64,000 nucleotides of DNA from Bdellovibrionales bacterium CG10_big_fil_rev_8_21_14_0_10_45_34 (GTDB taxonomy: Bacteria; Bdellovibrionota; Bdellovibrionia; Bdellovibrionales; 1-14-0-10-45-34): contig PEZS01000008.1 in NCBI GenBank assembly GCA_002778785.1, forward strand, positions 7,207-71,206, given 5' to 3'. A program made the position numbers and the translations under genes. Position 1 is the first letter of the stretch. Every line of letters begins with the position of its first letter. Below the pieces are notes generated by a model that was not told where the DNA came from, ran no database searches, and saw only the letters and a program-made list of their open reading frames with translations. Shown one piece after another: positions 27,699-37,798 of this stretch.

Positions 27699-28346
27699 TC
27701 AGTCCTTCAGCTTGCTGTAATCCCGTTCGATTTTTTCGGCCTTTTTTGAATGGCTCTTCCAAGTGGCGACTTCTTTTGAATAGCCCTTTTCCTTAGAGTC
27801 CCATTTTGTGAAATCTTGTTGGGCCTGGGCTAACTTTCGGTCGATTTCGGTCTCTAAATCCGTCACTTGATCTCTTTGTGACTGCCAGATCTCTTTTTGC
27901 TGATCGACTTCTTTGATCTTGTTCTCATAGCTAGCGATCACTTCTTCGCGCTTCTTTATGTTTCCTTCGATTCTTGCGATAGTTTGCTTTAGACGATCGA
28001 TTTGCTCGCGCTCTTTAGCGATAGAGCGATTTTCGTTGTCGACCTCTGATTGAATCTGACCGCGCTGTTGCTCAAGTTCCTTCCGGCTGGTCTCTGAGTT
28101 CTTCCAGTTCTCACGAACCTGCGATTTCTGAGTGCTCAGGGTCTTGATCGCCTTATTCACTTCATCCACATTTCCCTTAACAATGCCATGATTCTTCTCA
28201 TATTGCTCAAGATTCGACTTCGCATTTGAAGAATTGTTCTTAAGTAGCGCCATTGACTCTTCAAGCTCTTCGTCGGCCATTGCAGTGGCCGGCAACTGCA
28301 GACATAACGCCAGAATCAAATACTTACTGATATTCTTTTCACTCAT
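27699..28346 (-). CDS. Periplasmic coiled-coil protein, last gene of gliding-type operon 1
   Basis: A 215-residue protein with an N-terminal signal peptide (cleavage near AMADEE) and an almost continuous coiled coil from residue 30 to 200, rich in Glu, Lys and Gln. No enzymatic motif is visible. It lies 17 nt after the TPR gene and belongs to the same transcript. A structural periplasmic spacer or scaffold is a reasonable guess. Operon 2 has no counterpart within the window. Confidence 0.65.
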   Translation of the reverse strand: MSEKNISKYLILALCLQLPATAMADEELEESMALLKNNSSNAKSNLEQYEKNHGIVKGNVDEVNKAIKTLSTQKSQVRENWKNSETSRKELEQQRGQIQSEVDNENRSIAKEREQIDRLKQTIARIEGNIKKREEVIASYENKIKEVDQQKEIWQSQRDQVTDLETEIDRKLAQAQQDFTKWDSKEKGYSKEVATWKSHSKKAEKIERDYSKLKD

Positions 28347-28363
28347 TTTTTTCCCCTTTATCT

Positions 28364-30907
28364 TTATTTCCTGCAGTTGTCTTGCAGACTAGATCTGTAG
28401 TTACCGATCTCGTCCTCCCAAAACTCACCATCAAAACTCCAGTTAAGATCTTTTTCTTTAGGCTTAAAAGACGAAGGCAATCGCCTTTCGGTTTTCGTAT
28501 TCGCAGCCAGTTGATAGCGAAGGTTCTCTCCGCTGCCGGCAAACACTTCATATCTTAAGAATTCATTGTTCTCGAACTGCCTGTTGAGCTCGACCTTGAT
28601 CTGGGCCATTCGCGACTTAACTACTTGCCCCGCACTCTCTTTTATCACTGCCATTCGAGACGCTAGCCGTCGCTGCGCCACCTTTTCGAATATTGAAAGT
28701 CCTTTTTTGCTTTCTGTATAGGCCTCTAACTGAAAGTCATACAGCCTAATAAACTCATTCTCTGTTAGAATTTCGTTCTTCCACTGGCTCTCATGTTTTA
28801 TCGTGTCAGGGCGTTTTGCGATCAGCTCTAACTTATTTTTTGTTGCGGCAATGCGCTCTTCGGCTTTTCGGCGCAGCCACTTCGTTTTACCAATATCGCG
28901 AGCTATCAGGTTGTAGAGTGTCTTGTACTGATCTCGCTCATCTATTCGGTGATTGAGTTCTTCTTGAAAATTTAAGAAAGCTTTTGTTCTCGCGAGCTCT
29001 CTTAGCACTAGCGGAGACAATCCGTCTATGTTCGACTTAGAGTTGGAAGTTCGCAAGTATTTGTAGATCGTGCCGTAATATTCATTTGGACTCTTCTTGG
29101 CCGCACTGTACGTGCTAATCTCCTTGTTGGCTCTACCGTAAATACCCTCGAGTGCACTCAAGGTTCTGTAAGCGTCCGGATACTGGCAAATATTTAGGTA
29201 GCCAATCGTTCGCACGACATAAGACTCGGGCTTAAATACGAGATCAAAATACGGTGAATGGATCGAATGCATGTTGCCAATCGCACCAGAGCTATCAGTG
29301 GCTAGCAGTTGACTCCACGCCTGTTCTACAAGGCCTTGAATCCAAAATGGATTGTCGCGTCTTAAAACCCGGTAGTGATCAACCGCTAATTTAAACTGCT
29401 TGCGCTGAAACGCGTACCTTGCAAGGTTCAATGCTGCTAACGTATAGGTAGTCTCATCCACTTTGTGGCGACTCATCCACTCCATAACTTTCTCTTGTGT
29501 TTTGTAGGCTTCTTCAACCCTTCCTTGCGCATACTCTGCAACCGCCCGTACATAGAGAGCTTTCCCGTAGTGTTTAGCCTGAGGGCTAACTTTATTTGCG
29601 GCAACCTCGGCCGATTTGTAATGACCGGAGCGAGCGCTCCCTTTTGCAAGAATGTAAAAGAAGTCGTCTTTAACTTTCTCTGGAATCACGCTTTCGTCTG
29701 AAACCGTGCGAAACGCGTCAGCCACTTTGGTCTCAAACTCCATCTGAACATACTTAGTGAGCGATTCGATGGCTCGTGACTTGTACTTCAGATTCTTAGA
29801 ATCAACGACCGAAATCAGGCGATCAATAGATTCCGAAAAAAGGCCCATCTCATGGAGACAGTAACCCAGGTAATAGTTGACCTTTATCTGATACTTGGAA
29901 CTCTCAAGCTTTAACAGATCCGACAACAGACCTGCCGCCAAATGGCATTGGTCTTTATTGGTTGCAAAAATCAGTGCACGAACAAACTTAAGATCTTCTT
30001 CAGTCATGCTCATATAGGGCTTAAGATCGAACTCAAATTCTTCTTTTTCTTTGTATTGAACGCTCTTAACCTTGTTCAAGCTGATGATTTGGTCTTCACG
30101 TAAAGCTGAGATCTTAATTTCTTTCGGTATCGGCTCGCTGACTGCTTCGCTCTTAAGGTACTCGGCAAATTTTTCTTTTGTGTAAAGGGCTTGAACCGGG
30201 CGCTTCTGCCACTCGGGCAAGATCAATTTGGGAGCTTTGAAGTTCGGTATTTCCCACTGACCCGCAGTAATTATTTCTTCTTCGCCGACATCAAAACGCG
30301 GAATCTGCTGCATCTTAGCTTTAGCCGAAGCAATCGATCTTTCAGAGCCAACAGACGGCGCTCCAACTGTAAAGGTAGGTACACCCTGAGCAGAAAGCGT
30401 TAGCTCTCCGGAGGGGGCTCGACCAGCAGTTGCAACTCGCAATGACTTTGTTTCTTTAAACTCCGAGAGCGCCTGTTGTTCTCGTCTATTATTCTTGTAG
30501 GTTTCAGGATCTTGCTTCTTAAGAGCTACATTCGGATCGAAAGCCTCTTGCTTGCCTGATAGACCGATTGCGACTTTTACGGCCTCAACCTTTTCTTTTA
30601 CCCAGCCAGCGAACTTTCCAAATGCACCCGTTGGCTTTTCTTCTGCCGCTTTAGCAGAACCAGCCACTGAAGAGACAGCTCTACTACCACTGCCCCCAGA
30701 TGCTCGCCCTGTGGCATCAGTTACCTGAGTAGATTTTTGTAGTGAGTCTTGTCCAGCATCATCTCTGGCGTCTTGACTGCCCGCTAATCCGGCACCTTGT
30801 CTGTGCGACACACCTCTATCTGATGGGTCAAAGGACTCAACCTCACGAGCTTCTAGTCGAAGTGAAAGCAGTAGAGCTAGTAAAAGCCAAAGACCTTTGA
30901 TGTTCAT
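28364..30907 (-). CDS. Exported TPR protein, GltC-like (operon 1)
   Basis: An 847-residue exported protein with signal peptide (to about residue 20), a disordered Ser/Gly/Asp-rich segment (about 25-90), an unknown linker, then TPR-type helical repeats from about residue 315 to 600. Near residue 530 it has HSIHSPYF followed by ICQYPDAY. The C terminus ends FDGEFWEDEIGNY. Both segments recur in the 542-residue protein at 60688, making the two paralogues; this one has an extra N-terminal part of about 300 residues. By operon position beside an OMP_myx-like barrel it corresponds to M. xanthus GltC (inference). Confidence 0.7.
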   Translation of the reverse strand: MNIKGLWLLLALLLSLRLEAREVESFDPSDRGVSHRQGAGLAGSQDARDDAGQDSLQKSTQVTDATGRASGGSGSRAVSSVAGSAKAAEEKPTGAFGKFAGWVKEKVEAVKVAIGLSGKQEAFDPNVALKKQDPETYKNNRREQQALSEFKETKSLRVATAGRAPSGELTLSAQGVPTFTVGAPSVGSERSIASAKAKMQQIPRFDVGEEEIITAGQWEIPNFKAPKLILPEWQKRPVQALYTKEKFAEYLKSEAVSEPIPKEIKISALREDQIISLNKVKSVQYKEKEEFEFDLKPYMSMTEEDLKFVRALIFATNKDQCHLAAGLLSDLLKLESSKYQIKVNYYLGYCLHEMGLFSESIDRLISVVDSKNLKYKSRAIESLTKYVQMEFETKVADAFRTVSDESVIPEKVKDDFFYILAKGSARSGHYKSAEVAANKVSPQAKHYGKALYVRAVAEYAQGRVEEAYKTQEKVMEWMSRHKVDETTYTLAALNLARYAFQRKQFKLAVDHYRVLRRDNPFWIQGLVEQAWSQLLATDSSGAIGNMHSIHSPYFDLVFKPESYVVRTIGYLNICQYPDAYRTLSALEGIYGRANKEISTYSAAKKSPNEYYGTIYKYLRTSNSKSNIDGLSPLVLRELARTKAFLNFQEELNHRIDERDQYKTLYNLIARDIGKTKWLRRKAEERIAATKNKLELIAKRPDTIKHESQWKNEILTENEFIRLYDFQLEAYTESKKGLSIFEKVAQRRLASRMAVIKESAGQVVKSRMAQIKVELNRQFENNEFLRYEVFAGSGENLRYQLAANTKTERRLPSSFKPKEKDLNWSFDGEFWEDEIGNYRSSLQDNCRK

Positions 30908-31782
30908 GCGCCCGGCTCCGCGACCTTAGACTCACTCAACTCTTCTTTGTTACCAAACCGATCCAGATAGAAGGTTAGCCCAAGTAGGATGGAAATGGAG
31001 TGTGTAAACGTCGTCTGTGCAATTGTTCCGGGTCGCTGAGCATCTTCTATTTGTTGTTGAAAAAAGCGATTCTTCATCTCAAGCATCAACGCAAAGTTTT
31101 TGTTTAAGAAAAAGTGCTGGGCGATATCAAGTGTAAGAACGGGAGCAGAAAAATTTTGACCGCTTGCCGCTTTTAACGGGTCTACCGTTCCTTCATATTG
31201 CATATAGCCTATTCCCGGAGAAATTGAGAAATCAAAGTAAATAATCTTTTGTTCTAGCAACGAAAGCTTCGCGTAGATTGGAATCCAGTGAAACGAAGCT
31301 CCATAAAAATTATTGAATATTGTATGATTCGGCGGGGCACCAAACCGCGACTGGAAGTCTTTTACGATTCGATTTCCCTCAGTATTGAACGAAGAGTAAT
31401 TTAAGCCGACTCCGGTTCTCTCTGTAAAGTAATAGTGCCCAGTGAGTGCCAGCTGACTGCCAGAAAGATACGGATCATTGATTAACGAACCATATGCGCC
31501 TGTGAATGCAAATCGGTTGTCTTTCGTGTATCGACGGTTTTGGACAACTTTGAACTCAGTATCCCTTGGGGCCCAATATCTCTCTTGAAGATCAGAGATA
31601 TCCACCTTTTCGTCGCCGTCCTTCTTTGGTTTTGTTTCAGGTGCAGCTCCTTCAGTTGGCTTTGGCTCTACGTTAACCAGGGAGCTTTTTTTAGCTTTCC
31701 TTTGGTAAGCCGAGCTTTGTGAGCTTCCGATGCTTGCAGACAAGAGTATTGCCATCGCTGCGATGATAGTAAAGCGTCTCAA
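30904..31782 (-). CDS. Outer-membrane beta-barrel protein, OMP_myx_plus-like
   Basis: A 292-residue protein with a signal peptide (to about residue 22), a basic/acidic linker, and a domain of alternating aromatic strands from about residue 85 to the end. It resembles the outer-membrane barrel family of M. xanthus GltA/GltB, with segments such as ALTGHYYFTERTGVGLNYS and SISPGIGYMQYEG. Similar layouts occur in the barrels at 62313 and 63264. The stop overlaps the TPR gene start by 4 nt, so the barrel and its presumed TPR partner are co-translated. Confidence 0.75.
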   Translation of the reverse strand: MRRFTIIAAMAILLSASIGSSQSSAYQRKAKKSSLVNVEPKPTEGAAPETKPKKDGDEKVDISDLQERYWAPRDTEFKVVQNRRYTKDNRFAFTGAYGSLINDPYLSGSQLALTGHYYFTERTGVGLNYSSFNTEGNRIVKDFQSRFGAPPNHTIFNNFYGASFHWIPIYAKLSLLEQKIIYFDFSISPGIGYMQYEGTVDPLKAASGQNFSAPVLTLDIAQHFFLNKNFALMLEMKNRFFQQQIEDAQRPGTIAQTTFTHSISILLGLTFYLDRFGNKEELSESKVAEPGA

Positions 31783-31830
31783 GAGTTACCCCCTTGACTT
31801 AGCAGCTCTATTCTTCAAGGACCTCAGTTT

Positions 31831-33318
31831 TTACTGAGTGGCCTTAAATAAGAACGGGTAAGTCACTAAAACGGAAGTCCCTCCCTTTGGCAGCGGGAAC
31901 TTCCATCTGGCAACGCGTCTCAAGATACATCCTTCAATCATGGCGTTGTTCATTGTTGTCGTACCAATTCGTGGCGATGTAGTTGTACCTTCTGCCACGA
32001 TCGTAAACTTAATCACTACTTTTCCGTAAAGATCTGGGTTGCCACTAAGCTGGCGTTCGTAACAGTATCTGATCTGGCCCAAATCTTTTTTTATCACTTC
32101 TGCAATTACCTCTCTATCAAGTCCACCCTCAACTAGGGTCTCTTCATCAATCACACCTACGTTAGCAAGACCAACAGCTCCAGTCGCCAGGGAGGCACCA
32201 GATCTATAGGCACCGGATCCGCCGCCTTTGCCTTGAGTCTTGACACCGTCAACTCGATAAGGACCTTCATTCAAAGCGGCCCCAGCTCCGTCACCAACTT
32301 TTGCACCAGAAGCCAATGTTGCTAAACTCCTAGAAGATTTCGGATTATCTGGGCTTAAACCGAAGGCCTGAAAGCTATTGGCACCCTTTGCGGCTCGCTT
32401 TGAGATCTTTCCGATAAGTTGGTGTAAACCAGTTGCACGAATTTTTGAAATTGCATTCTTCACTGCTGGCTTGCTATCCGCCCCGCCGGTGGAAGGTGTA
32501 GGGTCTGGGTTCTGAGGCCCGGCTGCTGCCTCTATGTTCTTCATTTGCTGTTGAGTAAACTTAAGAGCCTGAGCGCGTTTCTCTTTGATGATTTTTGCAT
32601 CAAATATCATCTCTGTATATTTTGAAGGCGACTCTAAACTGAGATCATCCGTAGGCTTTTTAGGAATTAATAAACCAATGATAAATGCCATAACCATCAA
32701 TACTGAAAAGATCTGAAGTGGCTTTTTAAACTCCTCCGGAATATCAACAGCTTCAATCGCCGCTTGATGCGGCAGTGAAATCAAACGCCTGCGAACTTCC
32801 GTTTTACCAACCACACTCGTTACCCATCCGCCATCTAGCGCAGAAGGCAGTGGAGTCTCAACGCCGTCCAGTAAACGACTCTTAGTCTGACCCTTAGGTT
32901 TTATATCTACTTCGACCAACTTGCCGTTTCTCAGTAACACCCACTCTTGATGTGTTAGATTCTTAGAGTCGCTTGAAAGCACTTCTACGTCACGGGTATA
33001 TAGCGGTCGAGGGTTGTTTAGCCTTCGAACAGATAAAGTATGCTGACCTATACGGAACTCATGCTCACCAACAATCGACATCTCAACAATGCCTTGCTCT
33101 TTGTACCAAGTACCGGTTTCGCTACCGCAATCCATAATAAACCAACCGCCACCACGACATTCTATGACAGCATGAAACGGCGACACTTCTGCACCCATAA
33201 GCCTGAGGCTAGCTTTTGGAGATGAACCCACGGCCGTAGAATAGCTTCCGGGCATTAACTTAATTGCCCTTACAAACCGTCCAGCCGTTCGATGCTCAAT
33301 CCAGAGTTGATTTGCCAT
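31831..33318 (-). CDS. FHA-TM-TonB-like protein, GltG/PglI-like (operon 1)
   Basis: Predicted trans-envelope coupling protein of 495 residues. It has a cytoplasmic FHA domain (about 27-97) with GSSPKASL and SPFHAVIEC, then one transmembrane helix (about 201-219). A Gly/Ala/Ser-rich periplasmic stretch follows. The C-terminal domain (401-495) is of the AgmX/PglI TonB-like type: Cys419 in CYERQLSGNPDLYGKV and Cys464 in EGCIL. FHA domains bind phosphothreonine peptides, which suggests kinase-linked control. Its paralogue is at 54084. In M. xanthus such a protein spans the periplasm and contacts outer-membrane components during gliding. Confidence 0.82.
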   Translation of the reverse strand: MANQLWIEHRTAGRFVRAIKLMPGSYSTAVGSSPKASLRLMGAEVSPFHAVIECRGGGWFIMDCGSETGTWYKEQGIVEMSIVGEHEFRIGQHTLSVRRLNNPRPLYTRDVEVLSSDSKNLTHQEWVLLRNGKLVEVDIKPKGQTKSRLLDGVETPLPSALDGGWVTSVVGKTEVRRRLISLPHQAAIEAVDIPEEFKKPLQIFSVLMVMAFIIGLLIPKKPTDDLSLESPSKYTEMIFDAKIIKEKRAQALKFTQQQMKNIEAAAGPQNPDPTPSTGGADSKPAVKNAISKIRATGLHQLIGKISKRAAKGANSFQAFGLSPDNPKSSRSLATLASGAKVGDGAGAALNEGPYRVDGVKTQGKGGGSGAYRSGASLATGAVGLANVGVIDEETLVEGGLDREVIAEVIKKDLGQIRYCYERQLSGNPDLYGKVVIKFTIVAEGTTTSPRIGTTTMNNAMIEGCILRRVARWKFPLPKGGTSVLVTYPFLFKATQ

Positions 33319-33321
33319 TTT

Positions 33322-33564
33322 TTACCTCAAATACTCCAACGATTCTTTTATTGACTGATCAAAACGGTCTCGGACCTTGTAAAGGGGAACAAAGTCAACT
33401 CCTCGCTTCTGAACGAGGTAGGCCCCCTCCGGTTTTCTTACAAGTCCATCGACCTCAACATTTTCGAAATTGATCTCTTGCGTTTTTGTGTACTTCTCTT
33501 TTGCCTCAACTAAGTAAGAAAATCCCAAAACTGAAAGAACACTTAAGAAAATTAGTTTTTTCAT
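33322..33564 (-). CDS. Small exported protein conserved in both gliding-type operons
   Basis: An 80-residue protein: signal peptide (to about residue 21), then a 60-residue mature part with INFENVEVDGLVRKPEGAYL and a later KVRDRF. The 84-residue product at 56300 has the same order (INFED...VEGELRKPE, KMRDNF) and the same place between the TPR lipoprotein and the FHA/TonB gene. This suggests a required periplasmic component, perhaps equivalent to GltF by position. No enzymatic motif is seen. Confidence 0.72.
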   Translation of the reverse strand: MKKLIFLSVLSVLGFSYLVEAKEKYTKTQEINFENVEVDGLVRKPEGAYLVQKRGVDFVPLYKVRDRFDQSIKESLEYLR

Positions 33565-34355
33565 TTTTTCACCTCCGCCTCGGGAGTTGTTTGTGAACTC
33601 GGAGTACGTTCTATTTTTGCATCTAATCGCTTTTCGACCTCTGCAATTCGTGCTTGCAGAGTCGAACTCTTTCGGTCTCTCTTCAAAGCTTGCTTGTAAG
33701 ATTCGAGTGCTTTTTGATCTTCTTTTTCCGATGAAAAAATGTTCGCGAGTGCAAAGTGGGTTTCATAACTTGACCCTTTGGCCTCTGCCGCCTTTTCTAA
33801 ATGTCGCCTAGCATTCGACCAATCGTTCTGCTCGTAGTAGACAAGCCCTAGAAATTGGTTCGCCATCCAAAGCTTAGGATCGAGTTTTAGCGCTAACTCA
33901 AAACTCTCAATGCCCTGCAACTTTTCATTCATTTTCCAAAGCAATCTTGCCCTCTGAAAGTGAAACAGACCTATTTCAGCCTTTCGAAGTGCAAGGTCGA
34001 TATACCAAAGAGCCAACGGGTAGTTCGCTGATTTTTCATCGCACAGTGAATGGAAGTAGGGGCCCCACGGGGAAAACCGATGGTTTTTTGCTATCACGTC
34101 GGCAATCTGTTCGACTTTTTTATAAGCTCCCATTTTTGCACATTCGTTAGCCGCGCTGACAAGCCCCTTCCAGTCCGATACGTCAATTTTTAAGGTGTCT
34201 TTAGGGCAGTTTGCGCTACTCTCTGTTAGCTCAGGAAGCACTTCTGTTTCGACTCCTTGGACGTAAGCTTTTCCAGCGGATCTCTCGTCCGTCATTTTTT
34301 GAACAGAACCGCAGCCCATCAATACAAATAGTAAGAAGAAATATACTATTTTCAC
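33561..34355 (-). CDS. TPR lipoprotein, GltE/AglT-like (operon 1)
   Basis: A 264-residue lipoprotein with lipobox LMGC (Cys15). The mature part holds about four TPR units from residue 90 to 235 (for example WMANQLFGLVYY-type and YETHFALANIF). It resembles the AglT/GltE TPR lipoprotein that in M. xanthus sits at the outer membrane. Four-nucleotide overlaps with both neighbours show tight translational coupling. The paralogue is at 56544. Confidence 0.75.
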   Translation of the reverse strand: MKIVYFFLLFVLMGCGSVQKMTDERSAGKAYVQGVETEVLPELTESSANCPKDTLKIDVSDWKGLVSAANECAKMGAYKKVEQIADVIAKNHRFSPWGPYFHSLCDEKSANYPLALWYIDLALRKAEIGLFHFQRARLLWKMNEKLQGIESFELALKLDPKLWMANQFLGLVYYEQNDWSNARRHLEKAAEAKGSSYETHFALANIFSSEKEDQKALESYKQALKRDRKSSTLQARIAEVEKRLDAKIERTPSSQTTPEAEVKK

Positions 34356-37285
34356 TTTTGCACCCCCGAAATTCTTCGCGGAACGACAGCCGCAGGCAGT
34401 CTCGCAACTACCGGAGACCTCGGGTCTTGCTTAAAATTCAGTTTGTCGAGTTCAACTTTGAGATCTCGAACTCTGTGATCAAAAAGATGGAATTTTTTGG
34501 CCTGTTCATATGCTTGCGCAATAGACTCTACATACTTTTCGTCCATTGGTGCCGCCAGTGACTCTATCTCTCTACTCAAGGCCTCTTTTTCATTTTGAGG
34601 AGCATCAACGGATTCGGGCACCAACCTAAGGGCTCGTGCATACTCACCATAGCACCTCGCTAGGGCAGCCATCGCATCAACGGCTGTCTCAGGGTCTTTA
34701 TAACGGATCACTGACTGATAGGCCTGCTGGGCCTTGTCTAATTTTTCTGTCTTAATTGCTAGCACTACTGCCAAGCGATCGAGGCGAGATTTTACGCTCT
34801 GTGCTCGAAATTCGTGATCGAGGACTTTTGCTTGAATCAATCTCGCCCTTGCCTTTAGATCATTCGTGACTTTTTCGCCGCCGCCTACAACCTGTGAAGC
34901 CAACCTAAAAGCAGTTTGATAGTCTTTACTCTCAAACTTCATTTCAGCCTGATACACTACAGCTTGAGAACTGTATGGCTCCCTTGAAGTTGTAGAGAAC
35001 ACCGTCATCAAATCTGCATAGCTCGCAGCAGAGGAATCGATTTTTTCAAGTGCTTCGAGACGCGACGCAACCAAATCGAACTCCTCGCCCTTTGCCGTCT
35101 TAAGCTGTTTCTTAAGATCCGCCATTTGCTGATTTTTTGGCGTCCTTAAAAGCTTAATATCTGCGGCAAGTTTCTCCCACTTTGCACGGTTCTTTTTATC
35201 TCTTTCAACTATCGCCTTTGCTGCTTGCTCAAGACGGTCGAGGTCGCCCATGCTCTCGTATAAATCAGCCGCCTTCTCTAAGGACGGAACGACACTTTTC
35301 TCTGAAGGGAATTCGTCTTTTACAGAAAAGTACATGTTGGCGGCTTCAAAGTAAGATTGTTTTTTTTCAAGTAGACTAATCGCATTGAACCAAGCTTTAG
35401 AGGCCAGCGGAGAGTTTTTATTGCTTTTAGCAAACTTCGTGTAAGCGGTCACAGCTTCATCCAGCTTCGGCCCGCTCTCAAACGACTGAATCTCTGCAAA
35501 ATAACTTTGCTGGTAAATAACAGTAAGGGCTTCCTTTCTTGCTACATCCTTCTCTTTTTTTAGTAATTTGTCAGAGTACACTTTCAGCTCTGCATATTTC
35601 TTTTTTATATTGAGAATATCAAGATAGAGGTCTTGAGATTTTCGTTGGACATCGCCGGTAGCCTTTTCTGCCAGCTCAAAGAGCTGCGGCTCTGCTTCGT
35701 CTATACGCCCCTTTTCATAAGCAATAAATGCACTCTTAAACAGAATCGTTTGGCGATGCTCGCCCTTTGGATTTTTGTCTAAGTAGATTTTTGCAAGATC
35801 AACAAATCTGTTTTCGTCTTGGTCTGACCATTTTTCGCCAGCGGCTTTCTCCATACTTACCAAAGCAGCGTAGGAAGAATCGTGAACTCTCGCAGCATCC
35901 TGAGAGTGCAGAGCCACTTTTTCGTATTCTACGCTGGCTTCGCGAAACTTATTAATTTGAAATAAAAGTTCCGCATAAAAAAAGCGCGTCTCGTGATATT
36001 CTTCCACTGCACGAGGTTGCCCAAGATAGATCTGGTACGCAGCTATCGCCGATTCGGAAAGCTCAATATTTGCATTTTTCTTGTTCAATCCATGCCACTT
36101 GCGTGCCAAAGTGTTACTTGCTTCTGAAAGCATACCTTGGCACTCCTCAAAAACAGAGCCCTCACGTCGCAAGCATTCCTTTTTGAGTTTTCGCATGTAC
36201 TCAACTGACATGGGCCGGTTCTTAAGGGTCTCGTAATTCACCACAAGATCTCGAACGGCCTCGGGGACCTGATCAGAGTTAGGCACCTTATCAATGAACT
36301 CAAGAAGTGCTATCTCAAGGTCCTTGTGCCGGGAGTGATGTCTATATAAGCTTGCCAGTCTTAACATAAGCTCGCCAACTTCTGCGTCGCCGGCTTGAGA
36401 CCGAAAATACTTGAAGGCGTCTTTCGCTGGGCGAACATCCGAATAGAACAGCACCATATCTCTTAAAGCTTCTTTTCGTAAATCAAGTTTAGATGTTTGC
36501 CCTTCATACGCAAGAGTGCGGCGGCTATAGTCTACGACCTCTTCTAATTCCTTTAGCCCACCTAGAGCATTGTTTAGATTGTACTTACTCCAAGCGGCTT
36601 TATAAACTCCGTAAGGATAGACCCTTGCGGCGGGATACCGTTTGACCGACTCAAACTCCTTGAGCGCCGCTTTAAAATCATTCTTGTCAAAACGCATTTC
36701 ACCGATAGCCAAATAGCTATCTGGAATCAACGGAGATTCTGGCATTTTTGAAATTAGCAAGCGATACATTTTCTCTGCGCCAGCCAAGTCGTTTATCTGC
36801 TGCCTAGCGAATCCATTGTTAAAATAGACGAGATCTAAATCGCGAAAGTGAGGATCTGACTTTGCAATTCCCTCATAAGTCTCAATGGCACGTTTTATGT
36901 TTGCTGTAGTTGAACTCTTTTTTACAGCTTGAGGTACAAATCTGAGTGCCGCTTCATCGCCCTCATCTCGTTTTAGTTCGAAGAACCGAGAAGACTTACT
37001 CATTCGCATATAGAGCTCTGCCTTCCGAAACATCAAACCAGAATGTACTGGTGGTCGTCGGTACTTGGCTAGGAGGCGATTGAGCTGCCCCATTGCCTCT
37101 TGTTCGTTTTCTGATATTAAAAGCTCGGCCTTAAGAGCCTTCAGTTCGTTTCCTGCATAGTCGCCTTCGACCATTCTTAGCTGCTTCTCAAATGGCAAGG
37201 GCTTACCTTTGGCATCCTTTGTATAAGAGTCTACCGAGCTCAGTACCAGCAAAAGTGAGAATGTAGAGCTCAGTACCAGCTTCAC
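34352..37285 (-). CDS. Large periplasmic TPR protein, GltD/AgmU-like (operon 1)
   Basis: A 977-residue exported protein with signal peptide and TPR repeats over nearly its whole length. Units such as FKAALKEFESVKRYPAARV and YPYGVYKAAWSKYNLNNALG near residue 225 match segments of the 1057-residue paralogue at 57493. Charge-rich helical linkers occur after residue 700. In M. xanthus GltD/AgmU is a large TPR protein of the periplasm that follows the moving motor complexes; the equivalence here is based on size, repeats and operon order. It is followed by the TPR lipoprotein with a 4-nt overlap. Confidence 0.75.
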   Translation of the reverse strand: MKLVLSSTFSLLLVLSSVDSYTKDAKGKPLPFEKQLRMVEGDYAGNELKALKAELLISENEQEAMGQLNRLLAKYRRPPVHSGLMFRKAELYMRMSKSSRFFELKRDEGDEAALRFVPQAVKKSSTTANIKRAIETYEGIAKSDPHFRDLDLVYFNNGFARQQINDLAGAEKMYRLLISKMPESPLIPDSYLAIGEMRFDKNDFKAALKEFESVKRYPAARVYPYGVYKAAWSKYNLNNALGGLKELEEVVDYSRRTLAYEGQTSKLDLRKEALRDMVLFYSDVRPAKDAFKYFRSQAGDAEVGELMLRLASLYRHHSRHKDLEIALLEFIDKVPNSDQVPEAVRDLVVNYETLKNRPMSVEYMRKLKKECLRREGSVFEECQGMLSEASNTLARKWHGLNKKNANIELSESAIAAYQIYLGQPRAVEEYHETRFFYAELLFQINKFREASVEYEKVALHSQDAARVHDSSYAALVSMEKAAGEKWSDQDENRFVDLAKIYLDKNPKGEHRQTILFKSAFIAYEKGRIDEAEPQLFELAEKATGDVQRKSQDLYLDILNIKKKYAELKVYSDKLLKKEKDVARKEALTVIYQQSYFAEIQSFESGPKLDEAVTAYTKFAKSNKNSPLASKAWFNAISLLEKKQSYFEAANMYFSVKDEFPSEKSVVPSLEKAADLYESMGDLDRLEQAAKAIVERDKKNRAKWEKLAADIKLLRTPKNQQMADLKKQLKTAKGEEFDLVASRLEALEKIDSSAASYADLMTVFSTTSREPYSSQAVVYQAEMKFESKDYQTAFRLASQVVGGGEKVTNDLKARARLIQAKVLDHEFRAQSVKSRLDRLAVVLAIKTEKLDKAQQAYQSVIRYKDPETAVDAMAALARCYGEYARALRLVPESVDAPQNEKEALSREIESLAAPMDEKYVESIAQAYEQAKKFHLFDHRVRDLKVELDKLNFKQDPRSPVVARLPAAVVPRRISGVQK

Positions 37286-37288
37286 CGT

Positions 37289-37798
37289 TTACTCCAACCG
37301 CAAAACGGCCAACTTGACATTCGCGTAACCTGCCAGCGTTGACGTATACATAATTTTCTTTAAAAGCGAGTAAGGTAGATCCCGATCCGCCTGAACGACC
37401 ACTTTACCTTCGAACTCAAAGGCTTCGTTGACAGTTGCAATGCTTCGACCCTTCTCTGCATGCTTGTCAAGTGCCTCAAAGAGCGGTCTTACAAACTCTG
37501 TGTCGTTGGTATCAATAGATTTTTGATCAAGCCTGAGATCGAATATATCAACTATCTTTTCGTCTTCGACAAATACGCCTTCTTTAGAAACTACCAGCTT
37601 CAAATATTCTTCTGGCTCTAGTGTGCTAGTTGAGGCCGGAAGCTTCAGACTATCAGTTGGAGTGATTTCATAGGGATTGGTGGAGTAGCTTTTAATAAGA
37701 AAAACGAGAATGATCATCAGCATGTCAACCATTGCTGTGATCTGAAGCACAAATGTGGCTTCCCCTCTTCTCCTATAGTGTTTCTTTGCCGCCGACAT
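37289..37798 (-). CDS. TolR/ExbD-family motor protein (operon 1, second)
   Basis: A 169-residue protein with a short cytoplasmic N terminus and a single transmembrane helix (about 18-36) containing the conserved proton-path Asp in AMVDMLMIILVFL. A periplasmic TolR-like domain follows. It pairs with the TolQ at 38353 and the other TolR at 37798 to form an AglRQS-like motor. It shares one nucleotide with the upstream TolR gene. Its nearest relative in the window is 52321. Confidence 0.88.
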   Translation of the reverse strand: MSAAKKHYRRRGEATFVLQITAMVDMLMIILVFLIKSYSTNPYEITPTDSLKLPASTSTLEPEEYLKLVVSKEGVFVEDEKIVDIFDLRLDQKSIDTNDTEFVRPLFEALDKHAEKGRSIATVNEAFEFEGKVVVQADRDLPYSLLKKIMYTSTLAGYANVKLAVLRLE